Assembly: GCF_002197845.1 (NCBI RefSeq)
Contig: NZ_NIDE01000004.1
Location: forward strand, 62,001 to 126,000
Length of the DNA: 64,000 nt
Source: Fimbriiglobus ruber
Lineage (GTDB): Bacteria; Planctomycetota; Planctomycetia; Gemmatales; Gemmataceae
Direction: 5' to 3'
In this document: one piece after another, positions 26,222 through 34,718 of the stretch
Layout: each line of letters starts with the position of its first letter
Position numbering within the stretch: the stretch's first letter is position 1
Position numbers and translations under genes: made by a program
The notes under the pieces: model-generated
What the model saw: the letters and a program-made list of their open reading frames with translations, nothing else
Told to the model about the DNA's origin: nothing
Database searches by the model: none

Positions 26222-29200
26222 ATGACACTGGCCACAAACCTTGCGCCGCAAGTCCCCGTCACGATCCGCGACCAGGGGGCAACGCTTTTACGAGCCGGGG
26301 CCGTGACCCTCGACTCCGTCAGCTCCGTCGACGTTTACGCCTCGGTCAAGGACCGCGGGACGTGCGACGTCGACCTGTACCTCGAAGGCCGGCTTATCTA
26401 CGCCTCGTGTACATGCCAGCAAGTCGACACCTACGGGATGACCTGCAAGCACATCTGGGCGACCATCCTGGCCGCCGAGGGCCGCGGGTTCGTCTCCCCG
26501 GCTTTGAGGCTCGGCTACCTGCGTCTCGTTATTGAGGGGGGCGACGAACCCGAAGACGTTTACCCCGAGGACACCTACCCCGTTTACTCCCCACCCGTTC
26601 CCCAGCGCCCGGCCCCGCCCGTTCCGGCCCGCGAGAATTGGAAAGCCCAGCTCGATTCCCTGCAGCAGCAGTTCAAATCGACCACCACCTCCTACCCCCG
26701 GCGGACCCTCCCGGCCGAGCGGCAGTTGGCCTACATCATCGACGTGCCGACGAGTACGCAGAGTCAGCGACTGACTCTGGACCTGGCGGCGCGGGAACTC
26801 AAGAAGAACGGCGAATGGGGTCAGCCGCGGCAACAGGGCGTCTCGACCCAGGACATCGATACGCTGCCCGATCCGCTCGACCGGCAACTCATGACCTTAC
26901 TCGGCGGGGCCGAGCGCAGCGACCAGTACAGCGGCTTTTACTCGTCCGGCTACGGTAGCACCACCCGCTATCGCCTGTCCGCGGCGATGGTGGCCGCCGC
27001 GCTGCCGCTACTCGCGAAGACCGGCCGGGTCCGCCTTCGCACCGACCCCAAACGCAATAGCCCGTCGGACGTCGTCACCGCCGACGACGGCCCGCCCTGG
27101 CAACTGGCCGTCACCATCAACCGCAACGACAAGGGCACGCACTGGGTTCTCGCCGGTCGCCTCCAGCGGGACAACGAAACGATGGACCTCTCGACCACCA
27201 AGCTGATGGTGCCCGGCGTGGTGTTCTGGGCCGACCGCTTCGCCGCCCTCGACGACGACGGCGCGTTTTCGTGGGTGCCGCTGCTGCGCAAGGTGGGCTC
27301 GATCAGCGTCCCGGTCGCCAAGGCGGACGAACTGCTCGGGCACTTACTTCAAATGCCCAAACTGCCGCGGCTCGATCTGCCGAACGAGTTGAAGTACACC
27401 GAGGAAAAAGCCTCGCCCAAGCCGCGACTGGTGGTCAAGGCGCACAAGCCGCAATGGGGCGCGCAGGTTCTGCACGGCGAGCTGTCGTTCGTTTACGAAG
27501 GGCAAACCGTCCCGTCCCAACCGCCCGCCCGCGGCATCTTCCAACCCGACGGCAAACGGCTCCTCCTCCGCGACCCGGAGGCGGAACAGGCCGCCGCCCA
27601 GAAGCTGACCCGGCTCGGCTTCCGCCCCGGGTACAGTTACGGCAGCGATCCGCACAAGCTGGAGTTGCGGCCGGATCAGTTACCCAAGGCCGTGCGCGAA
27701 CTGGTCTCCGCCGGCTGGCAGATCGAGGCCGAGGGCAAACTGTACCGCCAACCAGGCGCGTTCACGCTGGCAGTCCATTCCGAAAACGACTGGTTCGACC
27801 TGGAAGCCGCGGCCGATTTCGACGGCCACGCCGTCCCACTCCCGCGCCTGCTGGAAGCGATGCGCCGGGGCGAAAACACCGTGGTGCTGGACGACGGCAG
27901 CATGGGCATGGTGCCGGAGGAGTGGCTGAAGAAGTACGGTCTGCTCGCCCGCCTGGGCACCGTCGAAGGCGACAAGGTGCGGTTCGCCCGGGCGCAGGTC
28001 GGCTTGCTCGACGCGCTGCTCGCGTCCCGGCCGGAGGTCACGTTCGACAAGCAGTTCGCGAAGGCCCGAGACGAGTTGAAGAAGTTCGTGGGCGTGGCCG
28101 CGGTCGACCCGCCGAAGGGGTTCAAGGGCGAGTTGCGGGAGTACCAGCGCGAGGGGCTGGGCTGGCTCCGCTTCCTCCGCCGCTTCGGCTTCGGCGGGTG
28201 CCTGGCAGACGACATGGGCCTGGGCAAGACCGTGCAAGTGCTCGCGTATTTGGCGGGCTTGCGCAAGACCGCCCCGTCGTTGGTCGTGGTGCCGCGATCG
28301 CTAGTCTTCAACTGGAAGCAAGAGGCGGCCAAGTTCGCCCCGAACCTGCGCGTCCTCGACCACACGGGCACCGAGCGCGACCGCACCGGGGCCGCGTTCA
28401 AAGACTACGACCTCATCGTGACGACCTACGGCACCCTTCGCAACGACGCGACCGTGTTCAGCGAGTTCCGGTTCGACACCTGTGTGCTGGACGAATCGCA
28501 GGCGGCCAAGAACTCGGAAACCGAGACGGCCAAGGCGGTGCGGCTTATCCGCGCCGACCACCGGCTGGCGCTGAGCGGGACGCCGGTGGAAAACCACCTC
28601 GGCGAGTTGTGGAGCTTGTTCGAGTTCCTGAACCCCGGCATGCTCGGCCAGGCGGCGCTCTTCGGCAGCACCACCTCGGCCGGCCGCACCTTGCCCGTCG
28701 AGACGCGCGAATTGCTGACCCGGGCGCTGCGGCCGTACATCCTGCGGCGGACCAAGGATCAGGTGGCCAAGGATCTGCCGGCCAAGACCGAGCAGACGCT
28801 CTACTGCGACCTGGAACCGGCCCAACGCAAGCTGTACGACGAACTCCGCGATCACTACCGGCACTCGCTCCTGGCCCGCGTCAGCGAGGTCGGCATCAAC
28901 CGGGCGAAGATCCAGGTGCTGGAAGCGCTCTTGCGACTCCGCCAGGCGGCCTGTCACCCGGGTCTGCTCGATAAACAGCGACTGGCGGAGGGGAGCGCCA
29001 AATTGGACGTGTTGCTGCCGCAACTCCGCGAACTCGCGGAAGAGGGGCACAAGGCGCTGGTGTTTTCGCAGTTCACGTCGCTGCTGTCGATCGTCAAGCA
29101 GCGGCTGGACAAGGACGGGGTGACGTACGAATACCTCGACGGCAAGACCCGTGACCGGCAGGCCCGGGTGGATCGGTTCCAAACCGACCCGACCTGCAAG

Positions 29201-29500
29201 CTGTTCCTCATTAGTCTGAAGGCCGGCGGCGTGGGCCTGAACCTGACGGCGGCCGAGTACGTGTTCCTGTTAGACCCGTGGTGGAACCCGGCGGTGGAGG
29301 CCCAGGCGATCGACCGCAGCCACCGCATCGGCCAGACCCGCCCCGTGTTCGCCTACCGGCTGATCGCCCGCGACACGGTGGAAGAGAAAGTCCTCGCCCT
29401 GCAGCAAAGCAAGCGCGAGCTGGCCGACGCCATCCTGGGCGGCGACGGCCGTCTCATCACCGACCTCAAGCGCGAGGATTTGGAGCTGTTGCTGTCGTGA
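26222..29500 (+). CDS. SNF2-family helicase with SWIM zinc finger
   Basis: A 1092-residue protein. The N-terminal SWIM finger is CTCQQVDTYGMTCKHIW (Cys 63, 65, 75 and His 77). A long middle region of about 500 residues of SNF2-associated type follows. The ATPase core starts near residue 640: REYQREGLGWLRFLRRF, ADDMGLGKT (Walker A, about 662-669), DESQAAKN in place of DEAH, SGTPVENHLGELWSLF, and the C-terminal lobe KALVFSQFTSLL, ISLKAGGVGLNLT and DRSHRIGQTRPV. These proteins translocate on double-stranded DNA and remodel protein-DNA complexes; bacterial versions aid transcription recycling or DNA repair. The specific role here is unknown. Confidence 0.93.
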   Translation: MTLATNLAPQVPVTIRDQGATLLRAGAVTLDSVSSVDVYASVKDRGTCDVDLYLEGRLIYASCTCQQVDTYGMTCKHIWATILAAEGRGFVSPALRLGYLRLVIEGGDEPEDVYPEDTYPVYSPPVPQRPAPPVPARENWKAQLDSLQQQFKSTTTSYPRRTLPAERQLAYIIDVPTSTQSQRLTLDLAARELKKNGEWGQPRQQGVSTQDIDTLPDPLDRQLMTLLGGAERSDQYSGFYSSGYGSTTRYRLSAAMVAAALPLLAKTGRVRLRTDPKRNSPSDVVTADDGPPWQLAVTINRNDKGTHWVLAGRLQRDNETMDLSTTKLMVPGVVFWADRFAALDDDGAFSWVPLLRKVGSISVPVAKADELLGHLLQMPKLPRLDLPNELKYTEEKASPKPRLVVKAHKPQWGAQVLHGELSFVYEGQTVPSQPPARGIFQPDGKRLLLRDPEAEQAAAQKLTRLGFRPGYSYGSDPHKLELRPDQLPKAVRELVSAGWQIEAEGKLYRQPGAFTLAVHSENDWFDLEAAADFDGHAVPLPRLLEAMRRGENTVVLDDGSMGMVPEEWLKKYGLLARLGTVEGDKVRFARAQVGLLDALLASRPEVTFDKQFAKARDELKKFVGVAAVDPPKGFKGELREYQREGLGWLRFLRRFGFGGCLADDMGLGKTVQVLAYLAGLRKTAPSLVVVPRSLVFNWKQEAAKFAPNLRVLDHTGTERDRTGAAFKDYDLIVTTYGTLRNDATVFSEFRFDTCVLDESQAAKNSETETAKAVRLIRADHRLALSGTPVENHLGELWSLFEFLNPGMLGQAALFGSTTSAGRTLPVETRELLTRALRPYILRRTKDQVAKDLPAKTEQTLYCDLEPAQRKLYDELRDHYRHSLLARVSEVGINRAKIQVLEALLRLRQAACHPGLLDKQRLAEGSAKLDVLLPQLRELAEEGHKALVFSQFTSLLSIVKQRLDKDGVTYEYLDGKTRDRQARVDRFQTDPTCKLFLISLKAGGVGLNLTAAEYVFLLDPWWNPAVEAQAIDRSHRIGQTRPVFAYRLIARDTVEEKVLALQQSKRELADAILGGDGRLITDLKREDLELLLS

Positions 29501-29873
29501 GGTGGCGGAGGACTCTCGATTAATGAGCGTCGTGTTGTGTAGAGGCGGCTGTGAATCCTGCGGGCATGCGAGGACGGCACCGGCGCGGGTGATCAAAAAG
29601 GTGCGCGAGGCCAGGAGCGAGGAGGAATCGAGCTGGAAACCGATAACAGCTGCGGCTATCGCTTCTTATGCACGAACATGCTGAGACTGTCGCGGTTGAG
29701 AGTTCTTCATTCGGACGGCCCGGCGCATTTCTCAAAAACGGATCGCAATTCCAATTGCTATCCAAGAAGGCGAAGGCTAGACTTGGGATGTTTTGATAGT
29801 AGCCCGAATGCCTACCGTTCGATCCTGCCGGCTACGGACACTTTCCACACTCCCACCGTCCGAGGCGCACGCC
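29501..29873. other. Intergenic region with no clear feature
   Basis: About 370 bases between the helicase and the second DUF1501 gene. It has stops in all frames at short distance, no clear hairpin with a T-run and no good promoter match. I see nothing I can support. Confidence 0.3.
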
Positions 29874-31181
29874 ATGTTCACGTTCTGGGGCCAAAAACAG
29901 CCGTTCTGTGACGGCATCAACCGTCGTAACTTCCTCTCTGTAGGCGCGTTCGGCGCCGGTCTGACCCTCGCCGACGTGTTGCGGGCCAAGGCGTCCGGCC
30001 CGGATGCGGCCGTCCCGGCCGCCCCGATCCCGACCTCCGCGCCTAAAGCGGCGATCATGGTCTACCTGCCCGGCGGGCCGTCGCACATCGACATGTACGA
30101 CCCCAAGCCGGACGCCCCGGCCGAGTTCCGCGGCGAGTTCGGCACGATCCCGACCAGCCTCCCCGGCGTCCGGTTCAGCGAATACATGCCGCTCCAGGCG
30201 CGGATGATGGACAAGTTCGCGGTCGTCCGGTCGCTGGTGGCGAACGACGAACACAGCGACTCCTACGTGATGACCGGGTACACCGAGCAGGTGAACCGGG
30301 CCGCGGCCCAGGGCCAGCACCCGTCGTTCGGGGCGGTCATGTCCAAGCTGCGGGCCGGGACGGGCGACATCCCGCCGTTCGTCAGCCTCCGCGGCATGAG
30401 CATGGGCACTGAGCCGGGCTTCCTCGGCGTCGGCCACCGGCCGTTCACCCCGGACGGCCCGGGCCGCGACAACCTGCGCCTGGCGAACGGCGTGTCCGCC
30501 CCGCGGCTGGACGAGCGCAAGGATCTCCTCGCCAAGTTCGACACCGCCCGCCGGGAAGCCGACGCAACCGGCAGCATGAAGGGGATGGACGCGTTCGCCC
30601 AGCGGGCGTTCGACATGATCGCGTCCGGGACGGTCCGCAAGGCTCTCGACCTCAAGCAGGAAGACCCGCGGACGCGCGACCGCTACAAGAACGTCGAGCA
30701 GTTCCTGACCGCCCGCCGACTGGTCGAGTCCGGCGTCGGCTGCGTGACCCTGAGCTACGGCGGGTGGGACACGCACAGCGGCAACTTCAAGACGCTCCGC
30801 AAGCAGTTGCCGGAACTCGACCGCGGCATCGCGAATCTGGTGCAGGATCTGGACGACCGCGGCATGCTGAACGACGTGGTGGTGGTCGTGTGGGGCGAGT
30901 TCGGCCGCACCCCGAAGATCAACATGACCGACGCCGGCCGCGACCACTGGTCGCCGGTGATGAGCGCGCTGGTCGCCGGCGGCGGGCTGAAGATGGGCCA
31001 GGTGATCGGCTCGTCGAGCGCTCGCGGCGAATACCCGAAGGACCGCCCGTACAAGGTTCCGCACCTGCTCGCGACGCTTTACCGGGCGATGGGCATCGAC
31101 CCCGGCATGACCTTCCCGAACGGCTCCGGCCGGCCGATGTATGTCCTCGACGAACGGGCGATGGTCAACGAACTGGTGTGA
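29874..31181 (+). CDS. DUF1501 family Tat-exported protein (second copy)
   Basis: ATG 29874 is chosen because the Tat motif GINRRNFLSVGAFGAGLTLADVL then lies near the N-terminus. Family blocks are MVYLPGGPSHIDMYDPKPDAP, VRSLVANDEHSDSYVMTGY, LSYGGWDTHSGNF and VVWGEFGRTPKINMTDAGRDHWSPVMSALVAGGGL. It differs from the copy at 7386-8768 in being a single gene without a DUF1549/DUF1553 partner. The superfamily is that of alkaline phosphatase and sulfatase, but catalytic function is unproven for DUF1501. Confidence 0.88.
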   Translation: MFTFWGQKQPFCDGINRRNFLSVGAFGAGLTLADVLRAKASGPDAAVPAAPIPTSAPKAAIMVYLPGGPSHIDMYDPKPDAPAEFRGEFGTIPTSLPGVRFSEYMPLQARMMDKFAVVRSLVANDEHSDSYVMTGYTEQVNRAAAQGQHPSFGAVMSKLRAGTGDIPPFVSLRGMSMGTEPGFLGVGHRPFTPDGPGRDNLRLANGVSAPRLDERKDLLAKFDTARREADATGSMKGMDAFAQRAFDMIASGTVRKALDLKQEDPRTRDRYKNVEQFLTARRLVESGVGCVTLSYGGWDTHSGNFKTLRKQLPELDRGIANLVQDLDDRGMLNDVVVVVWGEFGRTPKINMTDAGRDHWSPVMSALVAGGGLKMGQVIGSSSARGEYPKDRPYKVPHLLATLYRAMGIDPGMTFPNGSGRPMYVLDERAMVNELV

Positions 31182-31349
31182 GTCGTGCGACGAGTACGCC
31201 GGGGGCGAGCGTCCCCGGCGTTTTCACTTGGTATATTGAACAGCCTGGCCCGATAGACTCGGGTACTCGCGAGCCATCCGAGCATCGGTTTTCGGCCCGC
31301 GACTCTCGTCTCATCTGTAATCCGGTCATCGTTTCACCCCGGCTTCGCC

Positions 31350-31435
31350 ACGTTCCGCAACTTGCCGTTCCCTTTTCCCGGCCGGTTGGGTAACGTCCGC
31401 CCGCTTGTCCCACCCTCGCCCGGTGAGGTCGACCG
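31350..31435 (+). promoter_or_regulatory. Upstream region shared by both caspase-like genes
   Basis: The stretch before ATG 31436 (CTTGCCGTTCCCTTTTCC, then TAACGTCCGCCCGCT, then GTGAGGTCGACCG directly before the ATG) recurs almost unchanged at about 34636-34718 before the second paralogue. It includes the ribosome site and probably a shared promoter or untranslated-region signal, so the duplication carried regulation with it. Confidence 0.6.
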
Positions 31436-34400
31436 ATGCGGACCCGTTTTCTTTGCGCCCTTTTCTGCGTCATCCTCGCGGTTCAAACCGCGCCCGCCGC
31501 CGGCAAGCGGTACGCGGTCTGTATCGGGGTGAACCAGTACACGTCTGACAAACTCGACGCCCTCGGGCAAGCAGTCGCGGACGCGACCGCCTTGGCGGGC
31601 GTCCTGCGGGACGCCGGGTACGAGGTCGCCCTACTCACCCCGGCAGCCACCCGGACTGACCCGACCGCGGCACCGACATCCGCAAATATCGCTGCCCGGC
31701 TCGCCGCCCTGTGCGCGGACAAGAACCCGAGCGACACCGTCGTAGTCGCGTTCATCGGGCACGGGGTCCGGTTCCCCAACGATCCCGACTACTACCTGTG
31801 CCCGAAGGACGGCCAGTTAGCCCCTGACCAGAAGCGCACGCTGATCTCCCTGGCCGACATCTACGCCCGACTCGGCCGGTGTGGGGCCGGGGGCAAGGTG
31901 CTGCTGTGCGACGGGTGCCGGACCGACCCGACTCCGGGCCAAATCCGCGTACCGAATGACGTGTTGGAAGCGGCTCCGCCACCCGGTGTGTTCGCCCTGT
32001 TCGCGTGCGCCCCCAAGGAACGAGGGTACGAACATGCGGCGCTGGGCCACGGAGTGTTCACCCACCACCTGCTCGCCGAACTGAACCCGCCGGCCCGGGA
32101 CGCGAACGCGGACATCGACTTCGCGGCACTCGCGACGCACGTCTGCCGCGAAGCACCGGCGACGGCCGCCCGGTGGCTGGGGCCGGGGGCGAGACAGACG
32201 CCGACCGCCCGGGTGGGCAGCGGGCTGTCGCCGGTCCTGCTCACACCCGCCGACACGCGGTTGTTAGCCGACCGGGCCGAGGTTCGCGAGATCTGGGCGC
32301 GGGGCGGTAAGACTGACGAGTACGTCGAGCGCGTGGCAGTCCAGCGTATCGGCGAATGGAAGGAGGCAGCCGAACGGGGGTCTGCGATCGCGTCGTTCCT
32401 GTTCGCGAACTGCCTCAGAACGGGGCACGGGACCGGGCAGAACGTCAAGGCGGCGGTCGAATGGTATCGCAAAGCTGTTGCGCAAGGGAAAACGGCAGCG
32501 ATGGCCTATGTTGCAAACGGCTATCCGGACAACGCCGAGGTGGGTCAGAGCGCAAACGCGGTGTCGGCCTGGAATAATCAGGCGGCAGACCTTTGGGACG
32601 GGTCGGCGATACTCGGGGCGGAAAAAGTTCAGGCATGTACCATTGTCGTGAAAGCGGACGAGAAATTAAAGACCATGTGGCACAACCAGAATGTTATTAC
32701 CGGAACCCCGCAGACTATTTCTAGATTGGATGACTATTGGGCCATCATGGGGCGCGAGACTGGTATGGAATCAAGGGTGTTGATGGTCAACGATGCATCC
32801 GCGCTAATTCATCCGGCGGTGACGGCAACGCTCGAAGCGGGAAAAGTTCCGACAGGCACCGTTGTCGTGAAAGCGGACGGGAAGTTAAAGGCCGTGTGGC
32901 ACAACCAGAATATTGTCCCCGGAACCCCGCAGACTATTTCTGGTTTGGAAGGCTATTGGACCGGCACGGGATTCGGGACTAGCACGGAAGCAACGGTGTT
33001 GATGGTCAACGATGCATTCGAGCTGATTCATCCGACGGTGACGGCAACTGTGGTATTTCATTCCGAGGGCGAGAGGGAGACGGGTGGTGAGGCAAACGAG
33101 GCGCCGGACTGGTATCGCAAAACTGTCACCTCCCATGAATCTCTGGCAATGAGCCTACTGGAAAATGGCTGCTCTCAAAGCCCGGTCGTTAAGCCACACG
33201 CGAAAGCAGCGTGGTACCGCAAGGCGACTGACTTGAATCACCCGCAAACCATGAGGGAATTAGGAACGCGCTACGCGAAAGGCTTAGGTGTGAAGCAGGA
33301 CGCGCAGGCAGCCGTAGCGTGGTACGGCAAGGCGGCCGCCGCGAATAACTCGGAGGCCATGAAGGAATTGGCGGCTTGCTACATGACGGGGTTCGGAGTG
33401 CAACCCGACGCGAAAATGGCCGCGGCATGGTATCGCAAGGCGGCCGATCTGAATAATCCGGGAGCCATGACCGAGTTGGGAATCTGTTACGGGAACGGCA
33501 CCGGGGTGAAACAGGACGACAAGGAGGCCGCGGCATGGTTCCGCAAAGCGAGCGCCCTGAATGAGCCGAGGGCGATGGGTAAACTGGGTATCTGCTACAC
33601 TCTCGGGCTCGGGGTCGGGCGGGATCAAAAAGAAGCGCTCAACTGGTTTCGCAAGGCAGCCGCACTCAATGACCCGCAGGGGATGATTCGTCTGGGGTAC
33701 GGCCTTTTCAAAGGGATCGGTGTGACGCAAGACACCGCGGAAGCGGTCGCCCTGTTCCGCAAAGCCAATGCAATCAATGAAACGCTGGCTTTAAAAGAGT
33801 TGCGGGCCTGTTACCTACTGCCCGTCACTCGGGGCGCATCCGAAAAGATGGCCGAACTTCGCCAGGCAGCCGACCGGAACGATCCGCGTGCCATGACCGA
33901 TCTGGGGATCTGTTACAGGGATGGGGTCGGAGTACGAAAAGACCCGGAACGGGCGGCGATGTGGTTCCACAAGGCAGCCACACTCAACGAACCGAAGGCG
34001 GCGTGCAGTCTGGGATGCTGTTACGAAACAGGTTTTGGGGTCGAGCAGAACGCGGAAAAAGCAGTCGAATGGTATCTCAAAGCCGCCGCGCGGGACAACG
34101 GGCGAGCGATGGTCTACCTGTGGAACTGCTATATGAACGGTGTCGGGGTAAAGCCGGATTATTCGCAGGCGTTGGTGTGGTTGCACAAGGCGATCGCACT
34201 CAACGAGCCAACGGCGCTTTACGAGATGGGAAGAGAATACGGGTGTGGTTTCGTTGTGGAGAAGAATAAGAAGGAAGCGTTGGAGTGGTATCGCAAGGCT
34301 GCGGCGTTGAATGAGCCCCAGGCGATCATTGAGTTGGGGAACTGTTATGAGGAAGGGATCGGTGCAAACGAGGACGAGAAAGAAGCAGTGGCGTGGTACC

Positions 34401-34573
34401 GCAAAGGGGCCGCGTTAAACGACCCAAAAGCCATGTATTACCTGGGCCGGTGCTACGAGTTTGGCGTCGGCGTCACCCCCGACCTCACGGAAGCGATCGC
34501 CTGGTATTGGCTCGCGAAGGCCGGTGGGAACGACATCGCCGCCGTGGCGCTCAAGCGGCTCAAGGAAGATTGA
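31436..34573 (+). CDS. Exported caspase-like (peptidase C14) protein with Sel1 repeats, paralogue 1
   Basis: A signal peptide (MRTRFLCALFCVILAVQTAPAAG) precedes a caspase-like domain: KRYAVCIGVNQY, VVAFIGHGVRF with His 109, and VLLCDGCRTDPTP with Cys 161, the usual His-Cys dyad. Residues of about 290 onward are Sel1-type repeats, about a dozen 36-residue units of the form AWYRKAADLN..AM..LG.CY..G.GV..D. Between the first repeat and the main array sits an inserted pair of about 65-residue modules (VVKADGKLKAVWHNQN..). Sel1 arrays bind proteins. The enzyme is probably periplasmic or secreted. Bacterial caspase homologues cut after basic residues, but the target here is unknown. Confidence 0.85.
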   Translation: MRTRFLCALFCVILAVQTAPAAGKRYAVCIGVNQYTSDKLDALGQAVADATALAGVLRDAGYEVALLTPAATRTDPTAAPTSANIAARLAALCADKNPSDTVVVAFIGHGVRFPNDPDYYLCPKDGQLAPDQKRTLISLADIYARLGRCGAGGKVLLCDGCRTDPTPGQIRVPNDVLEAAPPPGVFALFACAPKERGYEHAALGHGVFTHHLLAELNPPARDANADIDFAALATHVCREAPATAARWLGPGARQTPTARVGSGLSPVLLTPADTRLLADRAEVREIWARGGKTDEYVERVAVQRIGEWKEAAERGSAIASFLFANCLRTGHGTGQNVKAAVEWYRKAVAQGKTAAMAYVANGYPDNAEVGQSANAVSAWNNQAADLWDGSAILGAEKVQACTIVVKADEKLKTMWHNQNVITGTPQTISRLDDYWAIMGRETGMESRVLMVNDASALIHPAVTATLEAGKVPTGTVVVKADGKLKAVWHNQNIVPGTPQTISGLEGYWTGTGFGTSTEATVLMVNDAFELIHPTVTATVVFHSEGERETGGEANEAPDWYRKTVTSHESLAMSLLENGCSQSPVVKPHAKAAWYRKATDLNHPQTMRELGTRYAKGLGVKQDAQAAVAWYGKAAAANNSEAMKELAACYMTGFGVQPDAKMAAAWYRKAADLNNPGAMTELGICYGNGTGVKQDDKEAAAWFRKASALNEPRAMGKLGICYTLGLGVGRDQKEALNWFRKAAALNDPQGMIRLGYGLFKGIGVTQDTAEAVALFRKANAINETLALKELRACYLLPVTRGASEKMAELRQAADRNDPRAMTDLGICYRDGVGVRKDPERAAMWFHKAATLNEPKAACSLGCCYETGFGVEQNAEKAVEWYLKAAARDNGRAMVYLWNCYMNGVGVKPDYSQALVWLHKAIALNEPTALYEMGREYGCGFVVEKNKKEALEWYRKAAALNEPQAIIELGNCYEEGIGANEDEKEAVAWYRKGAALNDPKAMYYLGRCYEFGVGVTPDLTEAIAWYWLAKAGGNDIAAVALKRLKED
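32633..33049 (+). repeat. Intragenic tandem duplication (about 200 bp) in caspase paralogue 1
   Basis: The segments about 32633-32831 and 32852-33049 are highly similar at DNA level, both encoding VVKAD.KLK..WHNQN, then GTPQTIS and VLMVNDA..LIHP.VTAT. This coding stretch is AT-richer than the caspase part. Paralogue 2 lacks it, so it was inserted and duplicated after the gene duplication, or lost from the other copy. Confidence 0.8.
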
Positions 34574-34718
34574 TCGGTACCCGTGCGACCTCGTGGGCTG
34601 CCGCCCCTATCTCCTCGCACGCGCTTCACTACCTCCGCCACTTGCCGTTCCCTTTTCCGGTACCCGTCGGTAACGTCCGCCCGCTCATCCCTTTCTCCCG
34701 GTCCCGTGAGGTCGACCG

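Noticed and set aside
27271-28974. 567-codon frame within the SNF2 gene
   Set aside because: Out-of-frame reading of the helicase, with Arg/Ala/Gly-dominated composition.
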